Source: Phocaeicola faecicola (lineage in GTDB: Bacteria > Bacteroidota > Bacteroidia > Bacteroidales > Bacteroidaceae). From it: a stretch of 64,000 nucleotides of DNA. The stretch covers positions 47,199-111,198 of the forward strand of contig NZ_JABSOE010000004.1 in the NCBI RefSeq assembly GCF_013618865.1. The letters are read 5' to 3'. Positions 19,883 to 29,615 of this stretch are shown here, piece by piece. The position numbers were made by a program, and so were the translations under genes. The notes beneath the pieces were generated by a model. The model was not told the origin of the DNA. It did not search any database and worked only from the letters and a program-made list of their open reading frames with translations. Numbering within the stretch: position 1 is the stretch's first letter; every line of letters begins with the position of its first letter.

Positions 19883-20512
19883 TTATTTAACTAAGGTTTC
19901 CTCGATAGCTTTCAATGCACTCTCTGTCACAACAACAGTTTCTGCGTTCAATACAGCATATGTATTCAGCGCAGAAGCAATTGCAAGATTTGTACGCTCT
20001 AAGTTACGAGCAGACAAATATACGTTTTTATTTGCTTCCGGCAAAACCATAAGCAGCTTTTTACCAGCTACTTTAAGATTATTCACAACATTTACAAATT
20101 CTTTAGTTTTAGGAGCTTCGAAAGCGAAGTCTTCTACTACTACGATGTTGTTTGCCTGAGCCTTATAAGCCAATGCAGACTTACGAGCCAAAGCCTTTAC
20201 CTTCTTGTTCAATTTGAACCAGTAATCACGTGGTTTAGGACCAAACACACGAGCACCACCTACCAACAGCGGAGAGTTGATGTCACCACGACGAGCGCCA
20301 CCACCACCTTTCTGACGGCCCAATTTACGAGTAGAACCACTGATTTCGCTTCTTTCCTTAGACTTGTGAGTTCCCTGGCGCTGATTAGCCATGTACTGTT
20401 TTACGTCCAGATAGATAGCGTGATCATTCGGAGTAATACCAAAGATAGCTTCGTTCAAAGTAACCTTTCTTCCGGTATCTTCACCCTTAATATTTAATAC
20501 GTTAACTTCCAT
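19883..20512 (-). CDS. rplD: 50S ribosomal protein L4
   Basis: Lines the exit tunnel with its long loop ([20 protein letters not shown]). In E. coli L4 also represses the S10 operon by binding its leader. It is 209 aa. Its start codon overlaps the rplC stop by one base (TAATG). Confidence 0.99.
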   Translation of the reverse strand: MEVNVLNIKGEDTGRKVTLNEAIFGITPNDHAIYLDVKQYMANQRQGTHKSKERSEISGSTRKLGRQKGGGGARRGDINSPLLVGGARVFGPKPRDYWFKLNKKVKALARKSALAYKAQANNIVVVEDFAFEAPKTKEFVNVVNNLKVAGKKLLMVLPEANKNVYLSARNLERTNLAIASALNTYAVLNAETVVVTESALKAIEETLVK

Positions 20513-21129
20513 TATTTCTCAATTATTACGATTGAACCTTTGCAACCCGGAACAGAACCCTTGATCAACAGCAAGTTGTGTTCAGGAATTACTTTTAATA
20601 CCTGTAAGTTGTGAGTAGTTACTCTGTCACCACCCATTTGTCCGCCCATGCGCATTCCTTTGAATACTTTTGCAGGGTAAGAACAAGCACCGATAGAACC
20701 CGGCTTACGAGCGCGGTTGTGCTGACCGTGAGTTGTCTGACCAACACCACCAAATCCGTGACGTTTTACAACACCCTGGAAACCTTTACCCTTAGAAGTA
20801 CCGATAACGTCTACATAAGAAGCATCGTTGAACAATTCTACGGTAATAGTGTCACCTAAATTCAATTCTTCTGAGAAATCTTTGAACTCGGCCAAGTGTC
20901 TCTTTGGAGTTACCCCAGCTTTCTTAAAGTGACCCATCAACGGTTTAGTAGTGTGCTTTTCCTTCATGTCCTGGAAACCTACCTGAACAGCTGCATAGCC
21001 ATCTTTTTCTACACTCTTAATCTGAGTAACTACACAAGGACCAGCTTCGATAACAGTGCATGGTACATTCTTACCATCAGCACTGAAAACGGATGTCATT
21101 CCGATTTTCTTTCCTAATAATCCTGGCAT
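20512..21129 (-). CDS. rplC: 50S ribosomal protein L3
   Basis: Primary 23S binder whose extension reaches the peptidyl transferase centre. It is 205 aa, begins [15 protein letters not shown] and contains [20 protein letters not shown]. The one-base overlap with rplD indicates coupled translation. Confidence 0.99.
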   Translation of the reverse strand: MPGLLGKKIGMTSVFSADGKNVPCTVIEAGPCVVTQIKSVEKDGYAAVQVGFQDMKEKHTTKPLMGHFKKAGVTPKRHLAEFKDFSEELNLGDTITVELFNDASYVDVIGTSKGKGFQGVVKRHGFGGVGQTTHGQHNRARKPGSIGACSYPAKVFKGMRMGGQMGGDRVTTHNLQVLKVIPEHNLLLIKGSVPGCKGSIVIIEK

Positions 21130-21150
21130 TTCAGTTAAATTTTAAATACA

Positions 21151-21456
21151 TTAAACTTTAATTTCTACTTCTACTCCACTCGGTAATTCTAACTTCATCA
21201 AAGCATCTACTGTCTTTGCAGTTGAGCTATAGATGTCGATCAGTCTCTTGTAAGAAGACAGTTCGAACTGTTCACGTGACTTCTTGTTAACGAAAGTCGA
21301 ACGGTTAACAGTAAAGATACGCTTGTGAGTTGGCAATGGAATAGGACCGCTAACGATAGCGCCTGTAGCCTTCACAGTTCTTACAATCTTTTCAGCTGAC
21401 TTGTCTACCAAGTTGTGATCGTAAGATTTCAGTTTAATTCTGATTTTCTGACTCAT
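21151..21456 (-). CDS. rpsJ: 30S ribosomal protein S10
   Basis: Small-subunit head protein that also serves as NusE in transcription antitermination. It is 101 aa, with [20 protein letters not shown] at the centre. It opens the S10 group directly after fusA, with no tuf gene between them. Confidence 0.99.
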   Translation of the reverse strand: MSQKIRIKLKSYDHNLVDKSAEKIVRTVKATGAIVSGPIPLPTHKRIFTVNRSTFVNKKSREQFELSSYKRLIDIYSSTAKTVDALMKLELPSGVEVEIKV

Positions 21457-21488
21457 TTGTTTAATTAATTATTTATAGTTAGTAAGAT

Positions 21489-21532
21489 GAAGCTTGAGGG
21501 CAAAGAGTCATTCGCTTGCCCTCATAAGCTTC
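21489..21532 (-). promoter_or_regulatory. Hairpin in the fusA-rpsJ spacer
   Basis: Arms 21489-21505 and 21515-21532 share GAAGCTT and GAGGGCAA and pair with two extra bases bulged in one arm. It lies 15 nt after the fusA stop, inside the 90-nt spacer before rpsJ. No T-run follows on the minus strand, so full termination is unlikely. A processing site or an L4-type S10 leader are possible readings. Confidence 0.5.
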
Positions 21533-21546
21533 AAGATATTTTTCTA

Positions 21547-23664
21547 TTATACCAAGTCTACGCGACCCTTAACTTCTTCCAGTACAGTCTTAGCGATTGA
21601 GCTAGAAACCTGAGCGTGGTGATCGTAAGACATTGATGAAGTTGCACGACCTGAAGTGATGGTACGCAATGCAGTTACATAACCGAACATTTCAGCCAGC
21701 GGCACCATAGCCTTAACGATACGAGCACCTGAACGGCTTGTTTCCATACCTTCAACCTGTCCACGACGTCTGTTCAAGTCACCGATAACGTCACCCATGT
21801 TTTCTTCCGGAGTAACAACTTCCAGCTTCATGATAGGCTCCATCAAAACAGGACCTGCTTTTACGCAAGCGTTCTTGTAAGCCTGGATAGCACAGATTTC
21901 GAAAGACAACTGGTCAGAGTCAACCGGGTGGAATGAACCATCCTTCAACACTACCTTCAATGAATCAAGCGGATATCCTGCCAATACACCGTTCTTCATT
22001 GCAGTCTGGAAACCTTTCTGCACTGAAGGGATGAATTCCTTAGGCACGTTACCACCCTTCACTTCGTCGATGAACTGCAAGCCACCCTGAGTATAGTCTT
22101 CGTCAACCGGGCCGATTGAAACGATGATATCAGCGAACTTACCGCGACCACCTGACTGCTTCTTGTAAACTTCACGCAGTTCAACAGTCTTAGTAATTGC
22201 TTCCTTGTAGCTAACCTGAGGACGTCCCTGGTTACATTCAACCTTGAACTCACGTTTCAGACGGTCGATGATGATATCCAAGTGAAGCTCACCCATACCT
22301 GAGATAACTGTCTGACCAGTCTGTTCGTCAGTCTTAACAGTAAATGTCGGGTCTTCTTCAGCCAGCTTAGCCAAACCGTTAGACAATTTATCCAAGTCTT
22401 TCTGAGTCTTAGGCTCAACTGCGATACCGATAACCGGTTCCGGGAAGTCCATAGATTCAAGAACGATAGGAGCTGTTTCGTCGCACAAAGTATCACCAGT
22501 ACGGATATCTTTGAAACCAACACCTGCACCGATATCACCTGCGCTGATCACTTCAACAGGGTTCTGCTTGTTTGAGTGCATCTGGAACAGACGAGATACA
22601 CGTTCTTTCTTACCAGAACGAGAGTTGAAGATATAAGATCCGGCTTCAACCTTACCTGAGTAAACACGGAAGAAAGTCAAACGACCTACATACGGGTCAG
22701 TTGCAATCTTGAACGCCAGAGCAGAAGTCTTTTCATCTTCACTTGGCTTACGGTCTTCTTCAGCACCTGTAGTAGGATTAGTTCCGATGATATTCGGAGT
22801 ATCCAGCGGAGAAGGCAAGAAAGCACATACATAATCCAGCAAAGTCTGAACACCTTTGTTCTTGAAAGAAGAACCACAGAACATCGGAACGATATCCATC
22901 TTCAATGTTCCGGCACGCAGAGCACGCAAGATTTCTTCTTCAGTGATAGTAGAAGGATCGTCAAAATACTTTTCCATCAGTGCTTCGTCGAACTCAGCCA
23001 CTTTTTCCAGCATCTTGTCTCTCCATTCCTGAGCTTCGTCAACCAAGTTTGCAGGAATATCTTCTACATCGTAGTCAGCACCCATTGTTTCATCGTGCCA
23101 TACGATAGCCTTCATCTTGATCAAGTCAACTACTCCCTTGAAGTTTTCTTCTGCGCCAATAGGAATAACAACCGGACACGGATTAGCACCCAATACATCC
23201 TTCATCTGACGAACTACTTCAAAGAAGTCTGCACCTGAACGGTCCATTTTGTTTACGTAACCGATACGAGGTACATTATACTTATCAGCCTGGCGCCATA
23301 CTGTTTCAGACTGCGGTTCAACACCACCTACTGCACAATAAGCAGCCACTGCACCGTCGAGCACACGCAAAGAACGTTCTACCTCAGCAGTAAAGTCAAC
23401 GTGTCCCGGAGTGTCAATCAAGTTAATTTTATAAGTATTACCCGCATATTTCCAACGAGTTGTAGTTGCAGCAGAAGTGATAGTAATACCACGTTCCTGT
23501 TCCTGCTCCATCCAGTCCATTGTTGCAGCACCGTCATGAACCTCACCGATTTTGTGAGTCAGACCTGTGTAGAACAAGATACGTTCTGAAGTAGTTGTCT
23601 TACCAGCATCGATGTGAGCCATGATACCGATATTACGGGTCAAATGCAAATCTTGCTTAGCCAT
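21547..23664 (-). CDS. fusA: Elongation factor G
   Basis: GTPase that drives translocation of tRNA and mRNA. At 705 aa all five domains are expected. GTP-binding motifs are intact: AHIDAGKT (17-24), DTPGHVDF and NKMD. It follows rpsG by 29 nt in the str group. The sequence looks like canonical translocase EF-G, not a ribosome-recycling or resistance paralogue. Confidence 0.99.
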   Translation of the reverse strand: MAKQDLHLTRNIGIMAHIDAGKTTTSERILFYTGLTHKIGEVHDGAATMDWMEQEQERGITITSAATTTRWKYAGNTYKINLIDTPGHVDFTAEVERSLRVLDGAVAAYCAVGGVEPQSETVWRQADKYNVPRIGYVNKMDRSGADFFEVVRQMKDVLGANPCPVVIPIGAEENFKGVVDLIKMKAIVWHDETMGADYDVEDIPANLVDEAQEWRDKMLEKVAEFDEALMEKYFDDPSTITEEEILRALRAGTLKMDIVPMFCGSSFKNKGVQTLLDYVCAFLPSPLDTPNIIGTNPTTGAEEDRKPSEDEKTSALAFKIATDPYVGRLTFFRVYSGKVEAGSYIFNSRSGKKERVSRLFQMHSNKQNPVEVISAGDIGAGVGFKDIRTGDTLCDETAPIVLESMDFPEPVIGIAVEPKTQKDLDKLSNGLAKLAEEDPTFTVKTDEQTGQTVISGMGELHLDIIIDRLKREFKVECNQGRPQVSYKEAITKTVELREVYKKQSGGRGKFADIIVSIGPVDEDYTQGGLQFIDEVKGGNVPKEFIPSVQKGFQTAMKNGVLAGYPLDSLKVVLKDGSFHPVDSDQLSFEICAIQAYKNACVKAGPVLMEPIMKLEVVTPEENMGDVIGDLNRRRGQVEGMETSRSGARIVKAMVPLAEMFGYVTALRTITSGRATSSMSYDHHAQVSSSIAKTVLEEVKGRVDLV

Positions 23665-23693
23665 TTTAATTATCCTATTAAATTATTACTTGA

Positions 23694-24170
23694 TTAAAAT
23701 CTGAAATGAGCGAACGCACGGTTAGCTTCAGCCATACGGTGCATATCTTCCTTACGCTTGAAAGCACCACCCTGTTCGTTGTAAGCATCCAAGATTTCAG
23801 CAGCCAATTTGTCTGCCATAGACTTACCACCACGCTTACGAGCGAAAGCAATCAAGTTTTTCATTGAAATTGACTCTTTACGATCAGGACGAATTTCTGT
23901 AGGAACCTGGAAAGTTGCACCACCGATACGGCGAGATTTAACTTCCAGCTGCGGAGTTACGTTATCTAAGGCTTTTTTCCAAACTTCCAAAGCTGAAGTT
24001 TCTTCGTTAGGAAGTTTAGTTTCAACTGTTTTCAATGCATTGTAGAAGATTTCGTAAGAAGTATTCTTCTTTCCATCATACATCAGATGGTTAACGAATT
24101 TAGAAACCTTCTGATCATTAAATACCGGATCCGGAAGGATCACACGTTTTTTTGGTTTTGCTTTTCTCAT
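23694..24170 (-). CDS. rpsG: 30S ribosomal protein S7
   Basis: Nucleates assembly of the 30S head and contacts mRNA and tRNA at the E site. It is 158 aa, begins [17 protein letters not shown], contains [19 protein letters not shown] and ends NRAFAHFRF. It is separated from rpsL by 151 nt in which I see no promoter or clear structure. Confidence 0.99.
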   Translation of the reverse strand: MRKAKPKKRVILPDPVFNDQKVSKFVNHLMYDGKKNTSYEIFYNALKTVETKLPNEETSALEVWKKALDNVTPQLEVKSRRIGGATFQVPTEIRPDRKESISMKNLIAFARKRGGKSMADKLAAEILDAYNEQGGAFKRKEDMHRMAEANRAFAHFRF

Positions 24171-24321
24171 TTTGTTTGATAATAATGTTTAGTTTGGGGC
24201 TGCATTCTCTGTTTACTTCAACGCCTCCTCCGAGACATTTACTCAACCTTAAAGCTTTTCCAACAAACCAAAACGAATTTAATAACTTGTTTTTCTAAAA
24301 AGGATTGTACTCAGCTACGGA

Positions 24322-24735
24322 TTATTTTTTCCTTCCCTTTCCTGCTGGAGCTGCTGCCTGACCTGGTTTAGGACGCTTAGCACCGTATTTAGAACGTCTC
24401 TGTGTACGACCTGCCACACCGGCTGTGTCCAAAGTACCGCGAACGATATGATAACGTACACCTGGAAGGTCTTTCACACGACCACCACGAACCAATACGA
24501 TTGAGTGTTCCTGCAAGTTGTGTCCTTCTCCCGGGATGTATGAGTTCACTTCCTTAGAGTTTGTCAGACGTACACGAGCAACTTTACGCATTGCTGAGTT
24601 CGGTTTCTTAGGAGTTGTAGTGTAAACACGTACACAAACACCACGTCTCTGAGGGCATGAGTCCAATGCAGGTGATTTACTCTTATCAACCAAAACCGTT
24701 CTTCCTTTTCTTACTAACTGTTGAATAGTAGGCAT
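24322..24735 (-). CDS. rpsL: 30S ribosomal protein S12
   Basis: Decoding-centre protein. It starts [12 protein letters not shown] and has the TTPKKPNSA and [10 protein letters not shown] loops that sit at the A site; the lysine positions linked to streptomycin response are unaltered. A basic Ala/Gly/Lys tail makes it 137 aa. It is the first gene of the str-S10-spc-alpha run and has a strong promoter just upstream. Confidence 0.99.
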   Translation of the reverse strand: MPTIQQLVRKGRTVLVDKSKSPALDSCPQRRGVCVRVYTTTPKKPNSAMRKVARVRLTNSKEVNSYIPGEGHNLQEHSIVLVRGGRVKDLPGVRYHIVRGTLDTAGVAGRTQRRSKYGAKRPKPGQAAAPAGKGRKK

Positions 24736-24812
24736 TTTGTTTGATTTTTAATTGTTATATATTTTGTTTATTGTTTTTCCAATCCTTAAGCGAAACAATA
24801 CATTTCGGGCTG

Positions 24813-24843
24813 CAAAATTACAAATAACTTTTTAATAGACAAA
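24813..24843 (-). promoter_or_regulatory. Promoter of the str/S10/spc/alpha ribosomal run
   Basis: On the minus strand a -33 element TTTG (24843-24840) and a -7 element TAATTTTG (24820-24813) are separated by 19 nt, the classic Bacteroidales arrangement. Transcription would start near 24806, about 70 nt before rpsL. Confidence 0.85.
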
Positions 24844-24850
24844 CTGTTTT

Positions 24851-24895
24851 AAAATAAAAAACGCCCATTTTTCGCAAAAAGACGAAAAATGGGCG
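24851..24895 (-). terminator. Intrinsic terminator of the DUF3467 gene
   Basis: A perfect 13-bp stem CGCCCATTTTTCG / CGAAAAATGGGCG (24862-24874 with 24883-24895) is followed on the minus strand by a T-rich tract (24851-24861). It insulates the DUF3467 unit from the rpsL promoter just downstream. Confidence 0.9.
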
Positions 24896-24919
24896 CTAAA
24901 GTCCTGATTTTATACTTTT

Positions 24920-25246
24920 TTAAGCTTCTCCTTTGAAGTCGCTCAATGGCGGAACGAATGTTTTGCCATGAGCCTGCTGTTCTTCCGGCATACGGATCGG
25001 GCCGAAATTATTCTCATATTTTGCCACATTGTCCTGCAGGGCATACATCAGTCTCTTGGCGTGTTCCGGAGTCATTACGATACGAGACTGCACACCTGCC
25101 TTAGGAATACCCGGCATGATACGGACAAAGTCCAAAATGAATTCTGAAGTCGAATGAGTAATGATGGCGAGGTTTGCATAAGTTCCCTGAGCTACCTCTT
25201 CTTTCAGTTCTATCTGAAGCTGATTATTGTTTTTTTCGTTTTCCAT
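24920..25246 (-). CDS. DUF3467 family protein
   Basis: A 108-aa protein with the DUF3467 core: a sheet-forming segment (YANLAIITHSTSEFILDFVR), then VQSRIVMTPEHAKRLMYALQ and KYENNFGPIR. It has no signal peptide or TM segment, so it is cytosolic. Function is unknown. In Bacteroides genomes I know, this family sits between rpoC and rpsL. Here it has its own promoter and terminator and no rpoC upstream. Confidence 0.9.
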   Translation of the reverse strand: MENEKNNNQLQIELKEEVAQGTYANLAIITHSTSEFILDFVRIMPGIPKAGVQSRIVMTPEHAKRLMYALQDNVAKYENNFGPIRMPEEQQAHGKTFVPPLSDFKGEA

Positions 25247-25286
25247 GATATAAAATATTTAATGTTGATTTCTGATTTTACGCAGG

Positions 25287-25294
25287 CAAATGTA
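25287..25294 (-). promoter_or_regulatory. -7 promoter element for DUF3467
   Basis: TACATTTG on the minus strand fits TAnnTTTG, 41 nt before the start codon. No good -33 TTTG is seen at the normal distance. Confidence 0.6.
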
Positions 25295-25534
25295 GGAAAA
25301 AAGCCGAATAATACACTATAGATTCAGAAAAAATTATTCTGTCTTTTCCCTTCCGGAAGGCTTTTCAGAGTGGCCGTACCCCTTCCTGAACCGCCTTTTT
25401 CCTTTTCAGGCTTCATTAATCTCATTTATATTTTTCCGATTGAGAAAGCAGAATAACAGATTATCTTACAGCCATTTGCCTGAAATCTTCTTTATATTTT
25501 CATTTCATATTTCCTAAAAACCAATCAAAATCAC

Positions 25535-25542
25535 TATTTTTG
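25535..25542 (+). promoter_or_regulatory. -7 promoter element for malQ
   Basis: TATTTTTG fits TAnnTTTG, 36 nt before the ATG. The -33 element is not recognisable. Confidence 0.6.
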
Positions 25543-25577
25543 ATAAAAACTATAAACTCTAATACCTCTATTACAAA

Positions 25578-28250
25578 ATGAAAATTACATTTCGTATTCA
25601 GTATCATACTGTATGGGGTGAGTCTCTGAGAGTCATTCTCAACGACGACGAAACCCGTACACTGGAACTCACAACAAGAGACGGGGTGGAATGGCACGGT
25701 AGCTTCGACTATCCTTTGAATGAAGCGCTCACCTACCGTTATGGCGTATACCGTGACCAGACATGTATACGGAAAGAGTTGGGAAGCATCCCGCACAGTT
25801 GCTATCCGGGGAATGCCCAGCAGAGCCATTACCTGATTGACGACTGCTGGCGCGACCTGCCGGAAGCCGCACACCGGTACAGCTCGGCCTTCAACAGTAT
25901 ACATCGTGTCCAGGATCCTGCTCCCATACAAAATCATACCGGAAGCTGCATTACTTTCCGTGCCCTCTGCCCGGAATTGAGCACACACCACCAGGCATTG
26001 GGTATCATCGGCAACTGCAACCTCCTCGGCAACTGGGAATATTGCCGTCCTATCCGTATGCAGGAGGTACAGCCGAATGTATGGCACCTGTCTTTTGACG
26101 CTTCCAAACTGGAATACCCGTTTGAATATAAGTTTGTAGCCGTTGACATCGAAACCGGAGCGGTGGTTGAATGGGAAGCCCATGACAACCGTGTGTTCCA
26201 TATCCAGCCGCTGCAGCGCGGTGAGACTTACCTGGCCCCCGAAACGGAAGTCTTCTTTGCACAGGCTCCCAAGCGGATTGCCGGAAGTGCCATCCCGGTC
26301 TTCTCACTCCGGTCGGAAGGAAGCTGCGGTGTCGGCGACTTCGGCGACCTGAAGGAATTCATCACCTGGGCAGCAAGTACCGGACAGAAAGCCGTACAGA
26401 TTCTCCCGATCAATGATACGACGACTACCAAGACATGGACTGATTCGTATCCGTACAGCAGCATTTCCATTTATGCCTTCCATCCGATGTTTACCGACCT
26501 CCGTCAGCTCCCGTCGCTCGACAACTGGAAGGAAGCAAAGGAGTTTGAGGAAGAACGCATCCGTCTTAATGCGCTTCCACAGGTCGATTACGAAGCCGTC
26601 AACGAACTGAAGCACAAATACCTGAAAGCAGTATTTGCTCAGGAACAGGAAAACATTCTGAAGAGTCCTGACTTCCTGAAGTTCTTTGAAGACAACCGCG
26701 ACTGGCTGCAGCCGTATGCTGCCTTCTCGTATCTGCGCGACATCAACGGAACACCTGATTTTTCACAGTGGGGAGAATACCAGACTTACCAGAAAGAAAA
26801 AATCGAAGCATTGTGCCAGGCAGCAAGTCCTGCTTATCAAGACATCGCCTATTATTATTTCGTCCAATATGAGTTGCACATCCAGCTGCTGGCAGCATGC
26901 ACTCACGGACGGGAACTGGGAGTCATCGTCAAGGGAGATATTCCAATCGGTATCAGCCGTACCAGTGTGGAAGCCTGGGTAGAACCTTATTATTTCAACA
27001 TGAACGGACAGGCCGGAGCCCCACCCGATGCCTTCTCTACCAAGGGACAGAACTGGGGTATGCCGACTTACAACTGGGAAGTGATGGCTAAAGACGGATA
27101 CCAGTGGTGGCGCCGCAGATTCCGGAAAATGGCTGAATATTTCACCGCTTACCGAATCGACCACATCCTGGGCTTCTTCCGCATCTGGGAAATACCTATT
27201 CATTCCGTACACGGTCTGCTGGGCCAGTTTGTACCTGCTCTGCCGATGAGCCGTGAGGAAATCCAGAGTTTCGGACTGTACTTCCAGCGTGACTTCATGA
27301 CCAAGCCGTTCATCAACGACCGCATCCTGGATACAGTATTCGGCGAACACAGCGACTATGTACGCAATACATTTGTTGAGCATACCGGATATGGTATCTA
27401 CCGCATGCGCGAAGAGTTTGACACGCAGCGTAAGGTGGAAGCCTTCTTCAACGGCAAGATTGACAATGAAAGCCTGTACATCAAGGAAGGACTGTATACC
27501 CTGATCAGCAACGTACTGTTTGTGGTAGACCGCAAGAATCCGGACATGTATCATCCGCGCATCGCCGCACAGACCGACTTTATCTACAACCAGCTGAACC
27601 GCCAGGAACAGGAAGCGTTCAACCGTTTGTACAATCATTACTTCTACCAGCGCCACAACGAATTCTGGTACAGCGAGGCCATGAAGAAGTTGCCGATACT
27701 CACGCAGTCAACTTCCATGCTGGTCTGCGGAGAAGATTTGGGTATGGTGCCCGACTGTGTGCCTTGGGTAATGAACCAGTTGCAGATTCTATCGCTGGAA
27801 ATCCAGCGCATGCCTAAGGATCCGAAACATGAATTCGGACATGTCAGCGAATATCCGTACCGGTCGGTATGTACCATCGGCACTCACGACATGTCTACTC
27901 TGAGAGGATGGTGGGAAGAAAACCGTGAAGTAACCGGACATTTCTACTGGCATGAGCTGAGACATTGGGGCGAACTTCCGGAACATGCACCCGGATGGCT
28001 GTGCGAAGAGATTGTCCGCCAGCATCTGGACAGCCCGTCCATGCTCTGTATCCTGACTTGGCAGGACTGGACTTCCATCGACGAGGAACTACGTAATCCG
28101 GACATTGAGGCAGAACGCATCAACATTCCGGCGAATCCGAAGCATTACTGGAGGTGGCGTATGCACCTCTCTATTGAACAGCTGATGAAAGCAGACCAGT
28201 TCAATGAGCGGATTACGAACCTGATTGCTGAAAGCGGAAGAAAACAATAA
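25578..28250 (+). CDS. malQ: 4-alpha-glucanotransferase (GH77) with tandem N-terminal CBM20 domains
   Basis: Disproportionating enzyme that moves maltodextrin chains between acceptors in glycogen or starch metabolism. Two starch-binding CBM20-like domains are visible at about 1-110 (FRIQYHTVWGESLRV) and 130-240 (LGIIGNCNLLGNWEYCRP). The GH77 barrel follows. It holds the nucleophile Asp in AYRIDHILGFFRIWE, the acid/base Glu in CGEDLGMVP and the third Asp in IGTHDMSTLRGW. No signal peptide is seen, so it is probably cytosolic. At 890 aa it resembles plant DPE2-type amylomaltases more than the short E. coli MalQ. It stands alone between two gene clusters on the opposite strand. Confidence 0.95.
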   Translation: MKITFRIQYHTVWGESLRVILNDDETRTLELTTRDGVEWHGSFDYPLNEALTYRYGVYRDQTCIRKELGSIPHSCYPGNAQQSHYLIDDCWRDLPEAAHRYSSAFNSIHRVQDPAPIQNHTGSCITFRALCPELSTHHQALGIIGNCNLLGNWEYCRPIRMQEVQPNVWHLSFDASKLEYPFEYKFVAVDIETGAVVEWEAHDNRVFHIQPLQRGETYLAPETEVFFAQAPKRIAGSAIPVFSLRSEGSCGVGDFGDLKEFITWAASTGQKAVQILPINDTTTTKTWTDSYPYSSISIYAFHPMFTDLRQLPSLDNWKEAKEFEEERIRLNALPQVDYEAVNELKHKYLKAVFAQEQENILKSPDFLKFFEDNRDWLQPYAAFSYLRDINGTPDFSQWGEYQTYQKEKIEALCQAASPAYQDIAYYYFVQYELHIQLLAACTHGRELGVIVKGDIPIGISRTSVEAWVEPYYFNMNGQAGAPPDAFSTKGQNWGMPTYNWEVMAKDGYQWWRRRFRKMAEYFTAYRIDHILGFFRIWEIPIHSVHGLLGQFVPALPMSREEIQSFGLYFQRDFMTKPFINDRILDTVFGEHSDYVRNTFVEHTGYGIYRMREEFDTQRKVEAFFNGKIDNESLYIKEGLYTLISNVLFVVDRKNPDMYHPRIAAQTDFIYNQLNRQEQEAFNRLYNHYFYQRHNEFWYSEAMKKLPILTQSTSMLVCGEDLGMVPDCVPWVMNQLQILSLEIQRMPKDPKHEFGHVSEYPYRSVCTIGTHDMSTLRGWWEENREVTGHFYWHELRHWGELPEHAPGWLCEEIVRQHLDSPSMLCILTWQDWTSIDEELRNPDIEAERINIPANPKHYWRWRMHLSIEQLMKADQFNERITNLIAESGRKQ

Positions 28251-28304
28251 ATAAGACCTGAAATAAGAAACGTACATCCGTCTTTTATTTCACTCGGAAT
28301 CATC

Positions 28305-28344
28305 ATAAAAAAGAGGCTGTCTCAAAGTATTTTGAGACAGCCTC
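28305..28344 (-). terminator. Intrinsic terminator after waaA
   Basis: A perfect 14-bp stem GAGGCTGTCTCAAA / TTTGAGACAGCCTC with a 4-nt loop. On the minus strand it is followed by a T6 run, about 37 nt past the waaA stop. It may also stop malQ transcripts, but there is no T-run on that side. Confidence 0.85.
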
Positions 28345-28380
28345 TCATACCTTTATTTATTTCACTTCTGTCGTCTTTAA

Positions 28381-29601
28381 CTATAAACGGATGGTTTCAA
28401 GGATTTTCTCCAAGGCACCTGCATTTTTCTTTACATAATTTCCGGCATTCTCACCCGAAAGCTGCAAGAACTGACGGTCTTCCCTGAACCGGTCCATAAG
28501 TTCATTGAAGTCGGAAGCACCCTGTATTTCGAAACCTCCCTTACACTGTTTCAGTCCCTGGGCCTCCATGAACTTCTTGTTGTTTGGTCCGAAGATGACG
28601 GGTATACCGTACACCGCCGCTTCCAGTGTATTATGGATGCTTACTCCAAAGCCCCCGCCGATATAGGCAATCTCTCCATAACGGTAAATGGAAGAAAGCA
28701 GGCCAAAGCAGTCGATAATCAGACAGTCGGCTTCCGCCACATTCTCTTCCGTAGCCTGAGAATAACGGACCACCTTTCCTTTTACCTTACCGGTAATCTC
28801 CTTCAGATGCGACTCATCGATCACGTGAGGCGCAATGACCAGCTTCACCTCAGGATGTGCATTAAAATAAGGGATAAAGATATCTTCATCGGGTGCCCAC
28901 GAGCTGCCAGCCACCATTGTCAGCCGGTCGCCCTTGAAGCGTTCCACCAGCGAAAGCACCTTTGCCTGGCTGCAAATATCCAGTACCCGGTCGAAACGGG
29001 TATCACCACTAATGGACGTTTCCGTCACCCCGATGGTCTTGAGCAAATCCACCGACTCCTGGTTCTGGACAAACAGATGGGTAAAGCATTTCAATACCTC
29101 CCGGTATCCCCCGCCGTACCATTTGAAGAAAATCTGTTCCGGACGGAAGATGGACGATACACTGTATACGGGAATCTGTCTCTCGTGCAGTTCCGTCAGA
29201 TAGTTTTTCCAGAACTCATACTTGATGAAGAAAGCCATGCAGGGATGTGCCTTCTCTACGAATCTGCGGGCATTGCCGGGAGTATCCAGAGGCAAATAGC
29301 AAACCACGTCCGCCCCCTTGTAATCCTTGCGCACCTCGTATCCGGAAGGAGAGAAAAACGTCTGAAGAATCTTGTACTCCGGGAACCTGCGGCGAATCTC
29401 TTCAATCAGCGGACGTCCCTGTTCGAATTCTCCCAGTGAGGCCGCATGAAACCAGATGTATTTCGCCTTCGGGTCTATATGTTGTTCCAGGACAGAAAAA
29501 GTCTTCTTCTGTCCGGCCACCATTTTCGATACCTTTTCACTGAAAAGTGCAGCCATACGGACTGCACTTACATAAAGATATATAAAAAGATTATAAATCA
29601 T
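28381..29601 (-). CDS. waaA: 3-deoxy-D-manno-octulosonic acid (Kdo) transferase
   Basis: Inner-membrane-associated GT30 enzyme that adds Kdo to lipid A precursors in LPS synthesis. It has an N-terminal hydrophobic anchor (IYNLFIYLYVSAVRMAALF), the catalytic HAASLGEFEQGRPL motif with the expected Glu, and the CMP-Kdo-binding second half (GGGFGVSIHNTLEAAVYGIP). It is 406 aa, full length. It follows gltX by 14 nt, so the two are probably co-transcribed. Confidence 0.95.
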   Translation of the reverse strand: MIYNLFIYLYVSAVRMAALFSEKVSKMVAGQKKTFSVLEQHIDPKAKYIWFHAASLGEFEQGRPLIEEIRRRFPEYKILQTFFSPSGYEVRKDYKGADVVCYLPLDTPGNARRFVEKAHPCMAFFIKYEFWKNYLTELHERQIPVYSVSSIFRPEQIFFKWYGGGYREVLKCFTHLFVQNQESVDLLKTIGVTETSISGDTRFDRVLDICSQAKVLSLVERFKGDRLTMVAGSSWAPDEDIFIPYFNAHPEVKLVIAPHVIDESHLKEITGKVKGKVVRYSQATEENVAEADCLIIDCFGLLSSIYRYGEIAYIGGGFGVSIHNTLEAAVYGIPVIFGPNNKKFMEAQGLKQCKGGFEIQGASDFNELMDRFREDRQFLQLSGENAGNYVKKNAGALEKILETIRL

Positions 29602-29615
29602 TTCCCTGAAATCTA

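Larger units (their letters stand above)
25247..25577. other. Divergent intergenic region between DUF3467 and malQ
   Basis: This region of 331 nt carries the two divergent -7 elements listed separately. Apart from the small palindrome CTTCCGGAAG (about 25352-25361) I see no repeat, RNA or coding signal. Confidence 0.6.

Noticed and set aside
21457..21546. Missing tuf gene between fusA and rpsJ as a deletion
   Set aside because: In Bacteroides the tuf gene is normally elsewhere, so the order is expected.
26763..27656. 297-codon minus-strand frame
   Set aside because: Antisense to the catalytic part of malQ, which is clearly coding.
28313..28344. Perfect 14-bp hairpin as a possible mobile repeat
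   Set aside because: Position and T-run fit an ordinary terminator for waaA.
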